A stretch of DNA of 60,596 bases from Verrucomicrobiaceae bacterium (GCA_027487315.1 JAIYDW010000110.1:1-60596); one strand, 5' to 3'. Counted from the first letter of the stretch, positions 8,153 through 18,191 are shown. Notes: generated from the sequence alone by a model not told the origin. Numbers and translations are program-made.

Positions 8153-9160
8153 ATGACCCCTCTCCCACGACTCCTCCCCCTCCTGCTCCTTGCCGCCTGC
8201 GGCAAGCATGAACCCGCCACCACTCCGCTCCCGGCCCTGCCCAGCATGACCGTGCAGTCAGAGCCCGTGACGCGGCGTTCACACACGGCCGTGGAGGAAG
8301 TCGTGGGCACCGTCCGCTCCAAAAAACGCGCCGTCGTCGAAGCCAAAATCAGCGGCCGGGTCCTCGAATACTCCGCCACCCCCGGCACCATCGTCAAGGC
8401 GGGCGATCTCCTCGCCCGCCTCGACGTCCAGGAAATCCAGGCCAAAGTCGACCAGGCCCGCGCCATGCTCGATCAGGCCCAGCGCGACTTCGATCGCCAA
8501 AATCAACTCATCGCCAGCAAGGCCACCACCCGGCAGGATTTCGACACCGCCGATGCTCGCGTGAAAGTCAGCACCGCAGCCGTGCGCGAGGCCGAAACCA
8601 TGATGAGCTACGCCCAAGTCACCGCTCCCTTCGACGGCGTCGTCACCCGCAAACTCGCCGATGTCGGCGATCTCGCCATGCCCGGCAAACCCCTGCTCGA
8701 AATCGAAGCCCCCACCTCCCTGCGCTTTGAGGCCGACCTCCCCGAGGCCATTCTCGACCGGGTCAAGCTCGGCGAAAAAATGACCGTGCGCCTTGCCAAA
8801 GTCATCGAAGGCACCGTGAGCGAGATTTCACCAGTCGCCGATCCCGTCAGCCGCACCTTCAACGTCAAACTCGACCTTCCACCAACCGAAGGCCTCCGCA
8901 CCGGCCAGTTTGGTCGCGTCTCCGTACCCGTGGCCGAAGTCAAACTGCTCCTCGTGCCCCAGTCCGCCGTTCTGAAGCGCGGCCAAATGGAACTCATCTT
9001 CATCGCCAAAGACGGCAAAGCCGCCCTCCGCCTCGTGAAGACCGGCAAAACACTCGATGACCGCATCGAAGTCCTCTCCGGCCTCGAAGAAGGCGAACAA
9101 ATCATCATCAGCGACACCACCCAACTCACCGACGGCCAACCCGTGACCCTCCAGCCATGA
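8153..9160 (+). CDS. RND efflux periplasmic adaptor (membrane fusion protein), lipoprotein
   Basis: This 335-residue HlyD/AcrA-type adaptor has a lipobox (LLLLAACGK), so it is anchored by a lipidated cysteine at the inner membrane. It then has a split lipoyl domain ([30 protein letters not shown] and [20 protein letters not shown]) around a short coiled hairpin, a beta-barrel and a membrane-proximal domain. Its stop overlaps the start of the RND permease by four bases. No outer-membrane TolC-like gene is nearby, so the pump must borrow one. Confidence 0.9.
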   Translation: MTPLPRLLPLLLLAACGKHEPATTPLPALPSMTVQSEPVTRRSHTAVEEVVGTVRSKKRAVVEAKISGRVLEYSATPGTIVKAGDLLARLDVQEIQAKVDQARAMLDQAQRDFDRQNQLIASKATTRQDFDTADARVKVSTAAVREAETMMSYAQVTAPFDGVVTRKLADVGDLAMPGKPLLEIEAPTSLRFEADLPEAILDRVKLGEKMTVRLAKVIEGTVSEISPVADPVSRTFNVKLDLPPTEGLRTGQFGRVSVPVAEVKLLLVPQSAVLKRGQMELIFIAKDGKAALRLVKTGKTLDDRIEVLSGLEEGEQIIISDTTQLTDGQPVTLQP

Positions 9161-12100
9161 GCGAGCCTTCTCCAAGCCATCTCGGCATCGCAGGCCGCAT
9201 CGCAGCCGCCTTCATCGACTCGAAACTGACCCCACTCGTCGTCATCGCCTCCGTCTTACTCGGCGCCGCAGCCGTCGTATTGCTCCCACGCGAGGAAGAG
9301 CCTCAAATCAAAGTGCCCATGGTCGATGTCATGGTGTCCATGCCCGGCTCCACCGCCAAGGAGATCGAGGAACGCGCCACGCGCCCCATGGAAAAACTGC
9401 TCTGGGAAATCTCAGGCGTCGAATACATCTACAGCACCTCACGCGACAGCGAGAGCCTCGTCATCGTGCGCTTCAAAGTCGGCGAAGACCCGGAACGCAG
9501 CCTCGTGAAGCTCACCGAAAAGCTTCGCTCCAACTTCGACCGCATGCCGATGGGCGTCTCCGTGCCCATCGTGAAGCCAAAGAGCATCGACGACGTGCCC
9601 ATCCTCGCACTCACCTTCCACAGCGCCCGCTACGATCATCTCACCCTCCGCCGACTCGCCGCCCAGGTGGATGAATCCATCAAACAAGTGCCTCAAGTGG
9701 CCGAGACCACTTTGCTCGGTGGTTCCCGCCGCGCCGTTCGCGTGATGCTCGATCCCGTCAAACTCGCCAGCCGCAATCTCAGCCCCGCTGGCCTCGTCCC
9801 CATGCTCCAGCAGGCGAATCGCCAGTTCCGCGCCGGAGGCCTCACCACGGGCAACAACGAGGTCCTCGTCGAAACCGGTGGCTTCCTCAAGACCGCTCAA
9901 GAAGTCGGCGATGTCGTCATCGGCGTCTTCAGCGGCCGCCCCGTCTACCTCCGCGAAGTCGCCGAAATCATCGATGGCGGTGAAGAACCCACGCAATACG
10001 TTTTCCACGGCAGCAAATCGACCGAAGAGCCCGCTGTCACCCTCAGCATCGCCAAACGCCCCGGCGCCAATGCCATCAGCGTGGCCGATGAAGTGCTTCA
10101 CAAGGTCAATCTGCTCAAAGGCACCATCATTCCCGCCGATGTCACCGTCAGCATCACCCGCAACTACGGCGAGACCGCCGCAGAGAAATCCAATGAACTG
10201 TTGTTTCACATGGGCATCGCCGTGTTCAGCGTCGCGATCCTCATCTGGCTCACGCTCGGCTGGCGGGAAAGCGGCATCGTCGCCGTCGCCATCCCAGCCA
10301 CACTAGCGCTTACGCTGCTCGTCTTTTATCTCTACGGCTTCACCTTGAACCGCATCACGCTCTTCGCGCTCATCTTCAGCATCGGCATCCTCGTCGATGA
10401 TGCCATCGTGGTCGTGGAGAACATCGTCCGTCACTTCCATCTGCCACAAAACAAAGGCCGCAACTGGTCCGCCATCGCCGTGGAAGCCGTGGGTGAAGTC
10501 GGCAATCCCACCATCCTCGCCACCTTCGCCGTCATCGCCGCCGTGCTGCCGATGGCCTTCGTCGGTGGCCTCATGGGACCCTACATGCGCCCCATCCCAA
10601 TCGGAGCCAGCGCCGCCATGTTCTGGTCGCTCCTGATCGCCTTCATCGTCACGCCGTGGGCTTCCATTCGCATCCTTCGGTGGGGCAAAAAATACGCCAC
10701 TCTCACCGAAGGCACGCCTTCAGCCAAAGATCTCGAACATCACGACGCCAGTGAGCACCCCGAAGACTTCTTCACGAAACTCTACCGCCGCATGATGGGC
10801 CCGCTCCTACATCACACCGGTTGGCGCTGGACATTCCTCATCGGCATCACCGCTTTGCTGCTTGGCTCGATGGCAACTGTCGGTCTCGGCTGGGTGAAGG
10901 TCAAAATGCTGCCCTTCGACAACAAGAGCGAGTTCCAAGTCATCCTGAACATGCCGGAAGGCTCGTCGCTGGAGCAAACCACCGCCGTCGCTCGCGAAAT
11001 GGCCACCGCGATCCGCACCGAGCCTGAAGTCACCGATTACCAAGTCTATGCCGGTGTCGCCTCGCCCTACAACTTCAACGGCCTCGTGCGCCACTACTTC
11101 ATGCGTCGCGGCGCCAACGTGGCCGACATCCAGGTCAACCTCGTCGGCAAGCACGAGCGCAAGGCACAAAGCCACGACATCGCCAAACGCATTCGCCCCG
11201 CCGTCACCGCCATCGCGGATCGCTACAAAGCCCGCGTCGCCATCGCCGAGGTGCCACCCGGCCCGCCAGTACTGCAAACGCTCGTCGCCGAGATTTATGG
11301 GCCTAACGAAGAAGTGCGACTGAAACTCGCCGAAGCCGTCAAGACCATCTTCAAATCCACACCCGGCGTGGTGGATGTCGATTGGTACATTGAGGCCGAT
11401 CAGCAAAAAGCCCGCTTCATCATCGACAAAGAAAAAGCCGCTCTGCACGGCATCAGCGCCGCCACAATCTCCCAGACGCTCAAAATCGCCGTCGATGGCG
11501 AAAACATCGATCTACTGCATCAGCCCGCTGAAAAGGAAGACGTCAACATCCGCCTCGAACTGCCACGCAGCGCCAAAACCACACCCGAAGAGCTTTTGGC
11601 CCTCCGAGTGCGCTCCGGCGATGCCAACGCCCTACCCGAACCCGGTGCCAGCGGATCGCCACTCGTGCCTCTGCGTGAGCTGGTGAAGGTCGAGCACGTC
11701 ACCGTCGAAAAGAGCCTATATCACAAGAACCTCATGCCCGTGACTTACGTCATCGGTGACGTGGCCGGTATCGTCGAAAGCCCCGTCTATGCCATTTTCC
11801 AAATGAACGAGGCACTCAAGAAGCTCGACACCCGCGAGTTCGGCGGCAGCGGAGCCGAGTTGCAAATCCTCAACGCCTCCATGCCCTTCAGCGATGCCGA
11901 ACCAGCCATGAAATGGGACGGCGAATGGCACATCACCATCGAAGTCTTCCGTGACCTCGGTGCAGCCTTCGGTGCCTGCATCATCCTGATTTACGTCCTC
12001 ATGGTCGGCTGGTTCCGCAGCTTCCTGACGCCCGCCATCGTCATGATCGCCATCCCGTTCTCCCTCGTCGGCATCCTGCCTGCGCACGGATTGATGGACG

Positions 12101-12444
12101 CCTTCTTCTCCGCCACCAGCATGATCGGCTTCATGGCCGGCGGCGGTATCGTCGTGCGTAATTCGATCATCCTGGTCGATTTCATCGAGCTACGCGTGCG
12201 TGAAGGCATGCCGCTAAGCGAAGCCGTCATCGACGCAGGAGCCGTGCGTTTCCGCCCCATGCTCCTCACCGCCATGGCCGTCGTCGTCGGAGCCGCCGTC
12301 ATCCTCGCCGACCCCATCTTCCAAGGCCTCGCTATAGCCCTCATGGCCGGAGAAATCGCCAGCCTGTTCATCAGCCGCATGGCCGTGCCCGTCTTGTACT
12401 TCATGGCCAACAAACATTCGCACCCCGAACCCAAAACCATATGA
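9157..12444 (+). CDS. RND efflux permease (AcrB-like)
   Basis: At 1,095 residues this is full length for the family. It has the N-terminal transmembrane helix ([21 protein letters not shown]), two large periplasmic loops and twelve membrane helices. The proton-relay pair is in [15 protein letters not shown] of TM4, and the second half repeats the plan ([15 protein letters not shown]). It forms an operon with the adaptor before it and a DUF2892 gene after it, both with four-base overlaps. The substrate is unknown. Its neighbours (rhodanese, thioredoxin, DUF2892, ArsR) suggest it exports something tied to sulfur, thiol or metalloid stress. Confidence 0.92.
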   Translation: MSEPSPSHLGIAGRIAAAFIDSKLTPLVVIASVLLGAAAVVLLPREEEPQIKVPMVDVMVSMPGSTAKEIEERATRPMEKLLWEISGVEYIYSTSRDSESLVIVRFKVGEDPERSLVKLTEKLRSNFDRMPMGVSVPIVKPKSIDDVPILALTFHSARYDHLTLRRLAAQVDESIKQVPQVAETTLLGGSRRAVRVMLDPVKLASRNLSPAGLVPMLQQANRQFRAGGLTTGNNEVLVETGGFLKTAQEVGDVVIGVFSGRPVYLREVAEIIDGGEEPTQYVFHGSKSTEEPAVTLSIAKRPGANAISVADEVLHKVNLLKGTIIPADVTVSITRNYGETAAEKSNELLFHMGIAVFSVAILIWLTLGWRESGIVAVAIPATLALTLLVFYLYGFTLNRITLFALIFSIGILVDDAIVVVENIVRHFHLPQNKGRNWSAIAVEAVGEVGNPTILATFAVIAAVLPMAFVGGLMGPYMRPIPIGASAAMFWSLLIAFIVTPWASIRILRWGKKYATLTEGTPSAKDLEHHDASEHPEDFFTKLYRRMMGPLLHHTGWRWTFLIGITALLLGSMATVGLGWVKVKMLPFDNKSEFQVILNMPEGSSLEQTTAVAREMATAIRTEPEVTDYQVYAGVASPYNFNGLVRHYFMRRGANVADIQVNLVGKHERKAQSHDIAKRIRPAVTAIADRYKARVAIAEVPPGPPVLQTLVAEIYGPNEEVRLKLAEAVKTIFKSTPGVVDVDWYIEADQQKARFIIDKEKAALHGISAATISQTLKIAVDGENIDLLHQPAEKEDVNIRLELPRSAKTTPEELLALRVRSGDANALPEPGASGSPLVPLRELVKVEHVTVEKSLYHKNLMPVTYVIGDVAGIVESPVYAIFQMNEALKKLDTREFGGSGAELQILNASMPFSDAEPAMKWDGEWHITIEVFRDLGAAFGACIILIYVLMVGWFRSFLTPAIVMIAIPFSLVGILPAHGLMDAFFSATSMIGFMAGGGIVVRNSIILVDFIELRVREGMPLSEAVIDAGAVRFRPMLLTAMAVVVGAAVILADPIFQGLAIALMAGEIASLFISRMAVPVLYFMANKHSHPEPKTI

Positions 12445-12665
12445 AACCCAACATCGGAACCATCGACCGCTCCCTGCGCATCCTCTTTGGCCTCGGCCTC
12501 ATCGCCTACGGCATCGTCAATCACTCGTGGATCGGAGCCCTCGGCGCGGTGCCGCTGCTCACCGCCGTCATCCGCTTCTGCCCGCTGTATTGCCCTCTCG
12601 GCATCAGCACCTGCAGCAAAAGCGACAAAGATGGAGGCTGCTGTGGCGGCAAATGCGGCTCGTAA
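12441..12665 (+). CDS. DUF2892 small membrane protein with cysteine-rich tail
   Basis: This 74-residue protein begins with the DUF2892 signature ([20 protein letters not shown]), has a second hydrophobic stretch ([25 protein letters not shown]) and ends in a cluster of cysteines ([17 protein letters not shown]). The tail looks able to bind metal or carry persulfide. It overlaps the RND permease stop by four bases, so it is translationally coupled to the pump. It is the second DUF2892 protein in this run and differs from the first mainly in the Cys-rich tail. Confidence 0.82.
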   Translation: MKPNIGTIDRSLRILFGLGLIAYGIVNHSWIGALGAVPLLTAVIRFCPLYCPLGISTCSKSDKDGGCCGGKCGS

Positions 12666-12828
12666 CTGCCATGGACTGCGGTAGCCTGCTGCCGCTTTCA
12701 CGAGGCCAGCCTGCTGGCCGTCGGAGTCCAAAAGATCAGCTTTTCACACAAAGCGTAGTCTTACCGAGGCAGCATGGCTGCCAACACCTCAAATCGGCAG
12801 CAGGCTGCCTCAGTCCAAATCCACTCTC
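12666..12828. repeat. Palindromic repeat region
   Basis: This 163-bp gap contains a GC-rich element (12666-12720, beginning CTGCCATGGACTGCGG) that recurs at about 30388-30446. It includes the palindrome GGCCAGCCTGCTGGCC and a downstream GGCAGCATGGCTGCC. I see no gene in it. Confidence 0.6.
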
Positions 12829-12996
12829 ATGACTCGCATCCTCCTCCCCATTGCCATCGGAGCCGTCCTCGGCTCCCTCATGGGCTACTTCGGCCAATGC
12901 AGTTCCGGCACCTGCCCGCTCACCTCCACCTGGTGGCGCGGCGCCATCTACGGCGGCGTGATGGGACTCCTCTTCGCCTTAAGCGGACACCAATGA
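12829..12996 (+). CDS. Small membrane protein with CSSGTCPLTS motif (DUF6132-like)
   Basis: This 55-codon gene runs from an ATG at 12829 to a TGA at 12994. The product has two hydrophobic segments (ILLPIAIGAVLGSLMGYFG and GAIYGGVMGLLFAL) around a conserved-looking CSSGTCPLTSTWW loop with two cysteines. The pattern matches, from memory, DUF6132-type proteins found beside rhodanese and thioredoxin genes. It sits 13 bp before the rhodanese gene in the same direction. Given the repeat-rich gap before it, it may start a sub-operon with the rhodanese. The gene is very likely real; the function is unknown. Confidence 0.75.
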   Translation: MTRILLPIAIGAVLGSLMGYFGQCSSGTCPLTSTWWRGAIYGGVMGLLFALSGHQ

Positions 12997-13009
12997 GCAT
13001 TCCTCTTCG

Positions 13010-13438
13010 ATGCCTCTCTTCCATCGCATGCTCTGGACTCTCCTCATCATCACCACCGTTGTCGCACTCTGGTACGCTTTCGAAGGCAACTGGGATCGCA
13101 ACCTCTTCAAAGCCTCACCCGGCTTCGTCTGCGAAAACCTGAACGCCACTCAAGCCAAGGCCTGGCTCCGCGCGCATCCCGAAACCCAGGTCCTCGATGT
13201 ACGCTCAAAAGCCGAATTCGACGGCGGCGCACTCCCCAACGCCGTGAACATCTCCCTCGGCGACGAGGCCTTCGATTCAAAAATCGCTTCACTCAATCAA
13301 GCCAAACCCGTACTCGTCTATTGCGCCGGCGGCTTCCGAAGCCGCAAAGCCGTCGCCAAACTCAAGGAACTCGGCTTCCAAAACATCCGGCACATTCACC
13401 GCGGCTACCTGTCATGGAAACCCGATACCCAATCATGA
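13010..13438 (+). CDS. Membrane-anchored rhodanese-like sulfurtransferase
   Basis: This 142-residue protein has an N-terminal membrane anchor (MLWTLLIITTVVALWYAF) followed by a single rhodanese domain: VLDVRSKAEFDGGALPNAVNI, then the active-site loop VYCAGGFRSRKA, then GFQNIRHIHRGYLSW. The catalytic cysteine is present, so it should carry a persulfide. The anchor suggests the domain faces the periplasm, near the RND pump and DUF2892 proteins. It is convergent with the thioredoxin gene on the other strand. Confidence 0.9.
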   Translation: MPLFHRMLWTLLIITTVVALWYAFEGNWDRNLFKASPGFVCENLNATQAKAWLRAHPETQVLDVRSKAEFDGGALPNAVNISLGDEAFDSKIASLNQAKPVLVYCAGGFRSRKAVAKLKELGFQNIRHIHRGYLSWKPDTQS

Positions 13439-13487
13439 AACACGTCACCACACCGATATTTGAACAGCGCCGTTTCTCGTTAGGCAC

Positions 13488-13946
13488 TCACGACTGCCGC
13501 ATCCACGCCAGCAGACGAGCCGCTGGCTGAAAGCCGCTGGTTTGAGCGGTGATTTGACCGCTTTTTATCAACGCAAAGGCAGGGATGCCTTGAATGCGAA
13601 ACTGGCCGGCAATTTGCTGCTGCTCATCGGTATTCACTTTGATGAAAACGGCCTCACCTGCGGCCAGCTCGGCGGCTTTGGCGAACTCGGGCGCCATCAT
13701 CTGGCACGGACCGCACCAAGCAGCCCAGAAGTCGATAACGACAGGCAGCGGGCTTTGAGCAATGAGCGCGGTAAAAGCGGCAGGGCTTGTCATTTCGACC
13801 GGGGCGGCGACCAGAGGCAGATCCTCCTTGCAGGTGCCGCAGCGGCCATGCAGGCTGACTTTGGCATAAGCGATTCGATTGGCAGTTCCGCAGGCAGGAC
13901 AAGACTGGATGATGCCGCGTTCGTCGGATGAAAGGGAGTGACTCAT
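13488..13946 (-). CDS. trxC: Thioredoxin 2-like protein with N-terminal zinc ribbon
   Basis: This 152-residue protein has a zinc-ribbon pair (CPACG near residue 16 and CGTCK near 37), followed by a thioredoxin domain with the active site WAAWCGPCQ and the conserved cis-proline region GIPAFALIKSG. This architecture is that of TrxC (thioredoxin 2), a cytoplasmic disulfide reductase tied to oxidative and thiol stress. I took the ATG at 13946; a TTG at 13955 is also in frame. The palindrome at 13979-13989, matching the one by the arsR-type gene, lies about 33 bp upstream, so it is probably in the same regulon. Confidence 0.9.
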   Translation of the reverse strand: MSHSLSSDERGIIQSCPACGTANRIAYAKVSLHGRCGTCKEDLPLVAAPVEMTSPAAFTALIAQSPLPVVIDFWAAWCGPCQMMAPEFAKAAELAAGEAVFIKVNTDEQQQIAGQFRIQGIPAFALIKSGQITAQTSGFQPAARLLAWMRQS

Positions 13947-13978
13947 GTTGAACAAAATTGAGGCAGATTAAAACTTAC

Positions 13979-13989
13979 ATATGCGCATA
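13979..13989. promoter_or_regulatory. Second ArsR operator-like site, upstream of thioredoxin
   Basis: ATATGCGCATA contains the perfect palindrome TATGCGCATA and differs by one base from ATATGCGTATA at 7830-7840. It lies 33 bases before the thioredoxin start. Shared control by the ArsR-type repressor is inferred. Confidence 0.55.
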
Positions 13990-14443
13990 CACTCATTTCT
14001 CAGTTTCAGAAAGGTAACCTTTCGACCATTAGGAGCAGCCATCGACTAATCCTCGACATTGGCACCGCTGGCACCATGATGGCAAACCATCTGCGCCGCC
14101 GCTTACCAGCTTCCGAATGATGCATGACCGTGGTGGCTCGCTCAGACATGCATCTCTGCCAGCCAGAATTTTTCTTTCTGCCTTTCGACAAGCATAACGA
14201 AAGCGGCATCAGTCGGCATACGCGCTATTTCATTCACCGTGACGTCGAGTTCATCCTTTGACCAACAGCGAACCGAAATCCCTTTATCACCGAAGACAAA
14301 CGACCAGTGAAAACGCGATCATTTTATCCTCCGCTAAACCCCATTTCATAGCCGACCTTTCTGTTCTCGATTTATAGAAATATCGATCTGTCTGACTTCA
14401 ACGCGCCAGCCCAAACGTCATCTGCAAAACCACACCCCCATCG
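13990..14443. other. Intergenic region, no gene recognised
   Basis: About 450 bp of lower GC than its surroundings. Only short, poorly supported frames exist. I see no hairpin followed by a T-run and none of the dispersed repeats. It may hold the remains of a lost gene. Confidence 0.4.
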
Positions 14444-14893
14444 TCATACTGCCCGGCTTCCATATAGCATCACCAAAGGTTTAAAGGCAGCAAACAAAAC
14501 CGCCAACACCCCAAGAAGGTAACGCCACCGATACACAAACTCCTTTCCCAATGAACCCCGATAGCCGTCCCTCAATTCAAACTCTGCCACCCCGATTAGG
14601 CACAACATCACCATAGAAACATAAAAGAATGCTGTTGAACAGGGAACCAGCGTGAAAAACGCCATCTCCCGACTCCAACCCAAGTCTTCCTGGATGCGCC
14701 TCACAGCATCCGCCACCGCCTGTCGAGACGGAATAGTCATCAACGACCATGCCACGATCGTCGGAGCCAAGGCCAGACCGGCCCAGAAGAATACGCTCAT
14801 ACCCACGCACCACCAAATCCAACACACGAGTCCCAAGCACACGACCCCCAAGGCAACGCGCAAAACAATATCAAGTAGGCTCAAGGAAGTCAT
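14444..14893 (-). CDS. Hypothetical membrane protein
   Basis: This 149-residue protein has about four hydrophobic segments: LLDIVLRVALGVVCLGLVCWIWWCVG, a following FFWAGLALAPTIVAWSL, FFYVSMVMLCLIGVAEF, and LLGVLAVLFAAFKPLVML. A soluble amphipathic stretch (RQAVADAVRRIQEDLGWSREM) lies between the second and third. I do not recognise a family. Its base composition and codon use are less GC-rich than the flanking genes, and it lies just downstream of the 3' end of a tRNA gene. Both features fit acquired DNA, but no integrase or repeat of the tRNA end is visible. Confidence 0.6.
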   Translation of the reverse strand: MTSLSLLDIVLRVALGVVCLGLVCWIWWCVGMSVFFWAGLALAPTIVAWSLMTIPSRQAVADAVRRIQEDLGWSREMAFFTLVPCSTAFFYVSMVMLCLIGVAEFELRDGYRGSLGKEFVYRWRYLLGVLAVLFAAFKPLVMLYGSRAV

Positions 14894-14956
14894 CTTTAAT
14901 AGCCTCGCTGCAAAAGAGGAATCCTCTCATCACATCCCTTCCCAAACAAGAAGGGG

Positions 14957-15029
14957 TGGAGCATAGCGGATTCGAACCGCTGACCTTCTCATTGCGAACG
15001 AGACGCTCTACCAACTGAGCTAATGCCCC
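14957..15029 (-). tRNA. tRNA-Ala (anticodon CGC)
   Basis: This 73-nt cloverleaf reads GGGGCAT...ATGCTCC in the acceptor stem, with D-arm AGCTCAGTTGGTAGAGC, anticodon loop TTCGCAA (anticodon CGC, reading GCG) and T-arm loop TTCGAAT. The discriminator base is A and CCA is not encoded. Acceptor pairing is complete apart from one G-T pair. Confidence 0.95.
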
Positions 15030-15159
15030 AAGTCTCCCTCGGGCACACAAACGTATCCGCCCCCCACATCCTGTCGAGCAGGAAATGCGTTCCATTTGGC
15101 AAGAAGTGGATTCTCGCATCGACTTTGTTTCTTCCACACGCTTCAATCATTTCAATCTC

Positions 15160-16419
15160 ATGAAAGCCGCTCTCCTCAGCCTTCTCCTTCTACCCCTCAC
15201 TTCGGTCACTCACGCCAATTGGCCCTCCTGGCGCGGTGACCTCCAAGGCTCCGGTCACTCCCAAGACTCCGCACTCCCGGCCACCTGGTCCCCGGACAAA
15301 AATGTCGTCTGGCGTGTCGAACTCCCCGAACCTGGCAACTCCACCCCCATCATCCATGGTGACCGCATCTTCGTCACTCAACCCCTCTCCGAAACCCACT
15401 GGCGTGGCGTCATGTGCTTCAATCGTCTCGACGGCAAGCTCCTCTGGAAAAACGGCCTCACCTATGACAAGCCCGAAACCACCCACCGCACCAACCCCTA
15501 CTGCTCCGCCTCCCCCGCCACCGACGGCCAAATCGTCATCGCCTCCTTCGGTTCCGCCGGACTCGTCGCCTACGACCTCGACGGCAAACAACTCTGGCAC
15601 CGCGACTTCGGCCCCATCTCCCACGAATGGGGCAACTCCACCTCCCCCATCCTCCACGGCGACCTCTGCATCCACTACCACGGCCCCGGCAAAGGCGCCT
15701 TCCTCACCGCCCTCAACAAAACTACAGGCGAAACCGTCTGGACCAGGAACGAACCCGACTGGAATCCCGGCGAACGCACCGACGGATTCAAAGGCCAGGG
15801 CAAAGGCATCATCGGCTCCTTCAGCACCCCCATCATCACTTCCGCCAACGGTCGCTCCGAACTCATCATGAGCTTCCCCATGGAACTCAAAGCCTTCGAC
15901 CCCGTCTCCGGCAAGGTCCTCTGGACCTGCTCCGGCCTCAACCCCCTCGTCTACACCTCCCCCATGGTCGATCAAGGCATCGTCGTCGCTCTTGGCGGCT
16001 ACTACGGCAACTCCATCGCCGTCAAAACCGGCGGCTCCGGAGATGTCACCCCATCCCGCCTCTGGCAGGAAATCCGCCACAACGGCGGCATCGGCACCGG
16101 CATCATCAAAGACGGCTTCTACTATTACCACGACTCCGGCGGCGTCGCCTTCTGCCTCGATATCCAATCCGGCAAAACCCTCTGGAAAGACCGCCTCCCC
16201 GGCGCCTCCAAATCCTGGGGCTCCTTCGTCCTCGCTGGCGACACCATCTACTCCCTTAGCCAAACAGGCCAGACCGTCGTCTTCAAAGCCAACCCCCAGA
16301 AACTCGAAATCCTCTCCCAGGCCGACATCGGCGAACCCACCAATTCCTCCCTCGTTCCCTCCAACAACCAATTCATCATCCGCACTCACAAAGCCCTGTG
16401 GTGCATCGGTTCCAAATAG
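15160..16419 (+). CDS. Exported PQQ-binding-like beta-propeller protein
   Basis: The ATG at 15160 gives a proper signal peptide (MKAALLSLLLLPLTSVTHA/N); in-frame codons before it are not hydrophobic. The 419-residue product opens with WPSWRGDLQGSGHS, the usual start of verrucomicrobial/planctomycetal outer-membrane-assembly (BamB/YfgL-like) PQQ-propeller proteins. It repeats the blade motif (G..LW...L/D GK.LW) about seven times, for example KQLWHRDFG, KVLWTCSG and KTLWKDRLPG. There is no quinoprotein dehydrogenase catalytic Asp/Cys pair, so enzyme activity is not implied. Confidence 0.85.
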   Translation: MKAALLSLLLLPLTSVTHANWPSWRGDLQGSGHSQDSALPATWSPDKNVVWRVELPEPGNSTPIIHGDRIFVTQPLSETHWRGVMCFNRLDGKLLWKNGLTYDKPETTHRTNPYCSASPATDGQIVIASFGSAGLVAYDLDGKQLWHRDFGPISHEWGNSTSPILHGDLCIHYHGPGKGAFLTALNKTTGETVWTRNEPDWNPGERTDGFKGQGKGIIGSFSTPIITSANGRSELIMSFPMELKAFDPVSGKVLWTCSGLNPLVYTSPMVDQGIVVALGGYYGNSIAVKTGGSGDVTPSRLWQEIRHNGGIGTGIIKDGFYYYHDSGGVAFCLDIQSGKTLWKDRLPGASKSWGSFVLAGDTIYSLSQTGQTVVFKANPQKLEILSQADIGEPTNSSLVPSNNQFIIRTHKALWCIGSK

Positions 16420-16496
16420 CCCCCCTACTTTTCCCACTATCCCCACAACTTTCGCCCTTCCCCTGCGTTCACTCTCCACGCATCTCCCCTCTCCAT

Positions 16497-18191
16497 ATGC
16501 CCTCCCCCAGCCTCGTTGATCTCCTCACCCAAACCGCTACCGAAGCCGGTTGCACCGATTCCCCGCGTCTCCGAGTCGCTCTTGATGACGCCATGGAACG
16601 CCGCCAGGCCCTCGTCCCCGCCGTCCTCGAGGCCGGCGTCGTCGATGAAGAACGCTTCTTCGAATCCCTCGCAGGCCATGTTCACCTCCCCTTCTACAGC
16701 GAAGCCTCCATCGAACCCCAGGAAGGCCTCCACAACCGCTTCCCCCCACGCCTCGCCCTCCGCCACCGCATCTACCCCCTCCACGTCTCCAGCATCGAAG
16801 CCACCCTCCTCACTTACGACCCCTTCGACCTCGACGCCCGCCAGGCCGTCGGCCACGAACTCCGCAAACGCGTCCACTGGCAGGTCGCCAGCCGCCACCG
16901 CATCCTCGAAGCCCTCCACCAGGGTTACGGTGTCGGCGCCGAAAACTTCGAGCAACTCCTCGAAGGTCGCGGTGACATCGACGACGACGACCTCAAACAG
17001 GAGGTCAACGTCCTCGACGAGGCCGACGAAGAAGCCACCGTGCTCAACTTCGTGAACCAAATCTTCCGCGAGGGCCTCAAAGAGCGCGCCACTGACATCC
17101 ACGTCGAACCCCTCGAGCGCGACCTCCGCATCCGCTACCGCGTCGATGGCAAACTCCTCGAAGTCCCTGTCCCCCCCAACATGCGCGTCCTCCAGGCCTC
17201 GCTCATCTCCCGCCTCAAAATCATGGCGAACCTCGACATCGCCGAGCGCCGCCTCCCCCAGGATGGCCGCATCAACCTCGAACTCGATGGCGAACCCATC
17301 GACGTCCGCGTCGCCACCATCCCCAGCGTCAATGGCGAATCCGTCGCCCTCCGCCTCCTCACCCGCAAAAAGTTCGACATGAACGCCCTCGGCCTCGACC
17401 CCGGCACCGAGGCCACTATTCGCGATCTCCTCGCCAAACCGAACGGCATCATCCTCGTCACCGGCCCCACCGGCTCCGGCAAATCCTCCACCCTCTACAC
17501 CTTCCTCAAAGAACTCAACACCAAGGAACGCCGCATCGTCACCATCGAGGACCCCGTCGAAAACAAGCTCGACGGCATCATCCAAATCGCCGTCAAACCC
17601 GAGATCGACCTCACCTTCGCCGCCGGCCTCCGCTCCATCCTCCGTGGCGACCCCAACGTCATCATGGTCGGGGAAATGCGCGACCACGAAACGGTCGAAA
17701 TCGCCATCCGCGGCGCCCTCACCGGTCACCTCGTCTTCTCCACCCTCCACACCAACGACGCCGTCGGCGGCATCTCCCGTCTCCTCGACATGGGCATCGA
17801 GCCCTTCATGATCTCCTCCTCCGTCCGCGCCTTCCAGGCCCAGCGCCTCGTTCGCACCCTCTGCCCCTTCTGCAAACAACCCAACCACTACGAGGACAGC
17901 CACCTCTCCGCCATCGGCTTCCCCTTGGAATGGCGGGACAAACTCTGTCGCCCTGTCGGCTGCCGTTCCTGTCGCGGCACCGGCTTCTCCGGACGACTCG
18001 CCATCATGGAAATCTGCCTCATGTCCGAGAAACTCCAGGAGAAAATCAACAGCCGCGCCACCGCCATGGAGTTCAAAGCCCAAGCTCTCGCCGACGGCAT
18101 GATCCCCATGCGGTACTACGGCTTCCGCAAAGCCTCCGAAGGTATCACCACCCTCGAAGAAGTCCTCACCGTCACCGCCGCCAGCGAATAA
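16497..18191 (+). CDS. GspE/PilB-type secretion or pilus assembly ATPase
   Basis: The start at 16497 (MPSPSLVDLL) begins the family's N-terminal GspE domain; the frame before it is low complexity. The 564 residues include an MshEN-like N-terminal region, Walker A GPTGSGKSS at about 323-331, the Asp box (ERRIVTIEDPVE), Walker B (GEMRDHETVEIA) and the His box (TGHLVFSTLHTNDA). A tetracysteine zinc motif also follows (CPFCKQ ... CRSCRGTG), typical of PilB/GspE extension ATPases. It should power pilus or pseudopilus assembly. The matching inner-membrane and secretin genes lie 2.5-7.7 kb downstream. Confidence 0.92.
   Translation: MPSPSLVDLLTQTATEAGCTDSPRLRVALDDAMERRQALVPAVLEAGVVDEERFFESLAGHVHLPFYSEASIEPQEGLHNRFPPRLALRHRIYPLHVSSIEATLLTYDPFDLDARQAVGHELRKRVHWQVASRHRILEALHQGYGVGAENFEQLLEGRGDIDDDDLKQEVNVLDEADEEATVLNFVNQIFREGLKERATDIHVEPLERDLRIRYRVDGKLLEVPVPPNMRVLQASLISRLKIMANLDIAERRLPQDGRINLELDGEPIDVRVATIPSVNGESVALRLLTRKKFDMNALGLDPGTEATIRDLLAKPNGIILVTGPTGSGKSSTLYTFLKELNTKERRIVTIEDPVENKLDGIIQIAVKPEIDLTFAAGLRSILRGDPNVIMVGEMRDHETVEIAIRGALTGHLVFSTLHTNDAVGGISRLLDMGIEPFMISSSVRAFQAQRLVRTLCPFCKQPNHYEDSHLSAIGFPLEWRDKLCRPVGCRSCRGTGFSGRLAIMEICLMSEKLQEKINSRATAMEFKAQALADGMIPMRYYGFRKASEGITTLEEVLTVTAASE

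Noticed and set aside
13435-13530. Short plus-strand frame overlapping the rhodanese stop by ATGA
   Set aside because: Only 31 codons, with no hydrophobic or conserved pattern, and it runs into the end of the thioredoxin gene.
15190-18083. Long minus-strand frames opposite the PQQ-propeller and PilB-type genes
   Set aside because: High GC and the C-rich third positions leave the antisense frames open; their translations are Gly/Asp/Glu/Val-rich low-complexity text.
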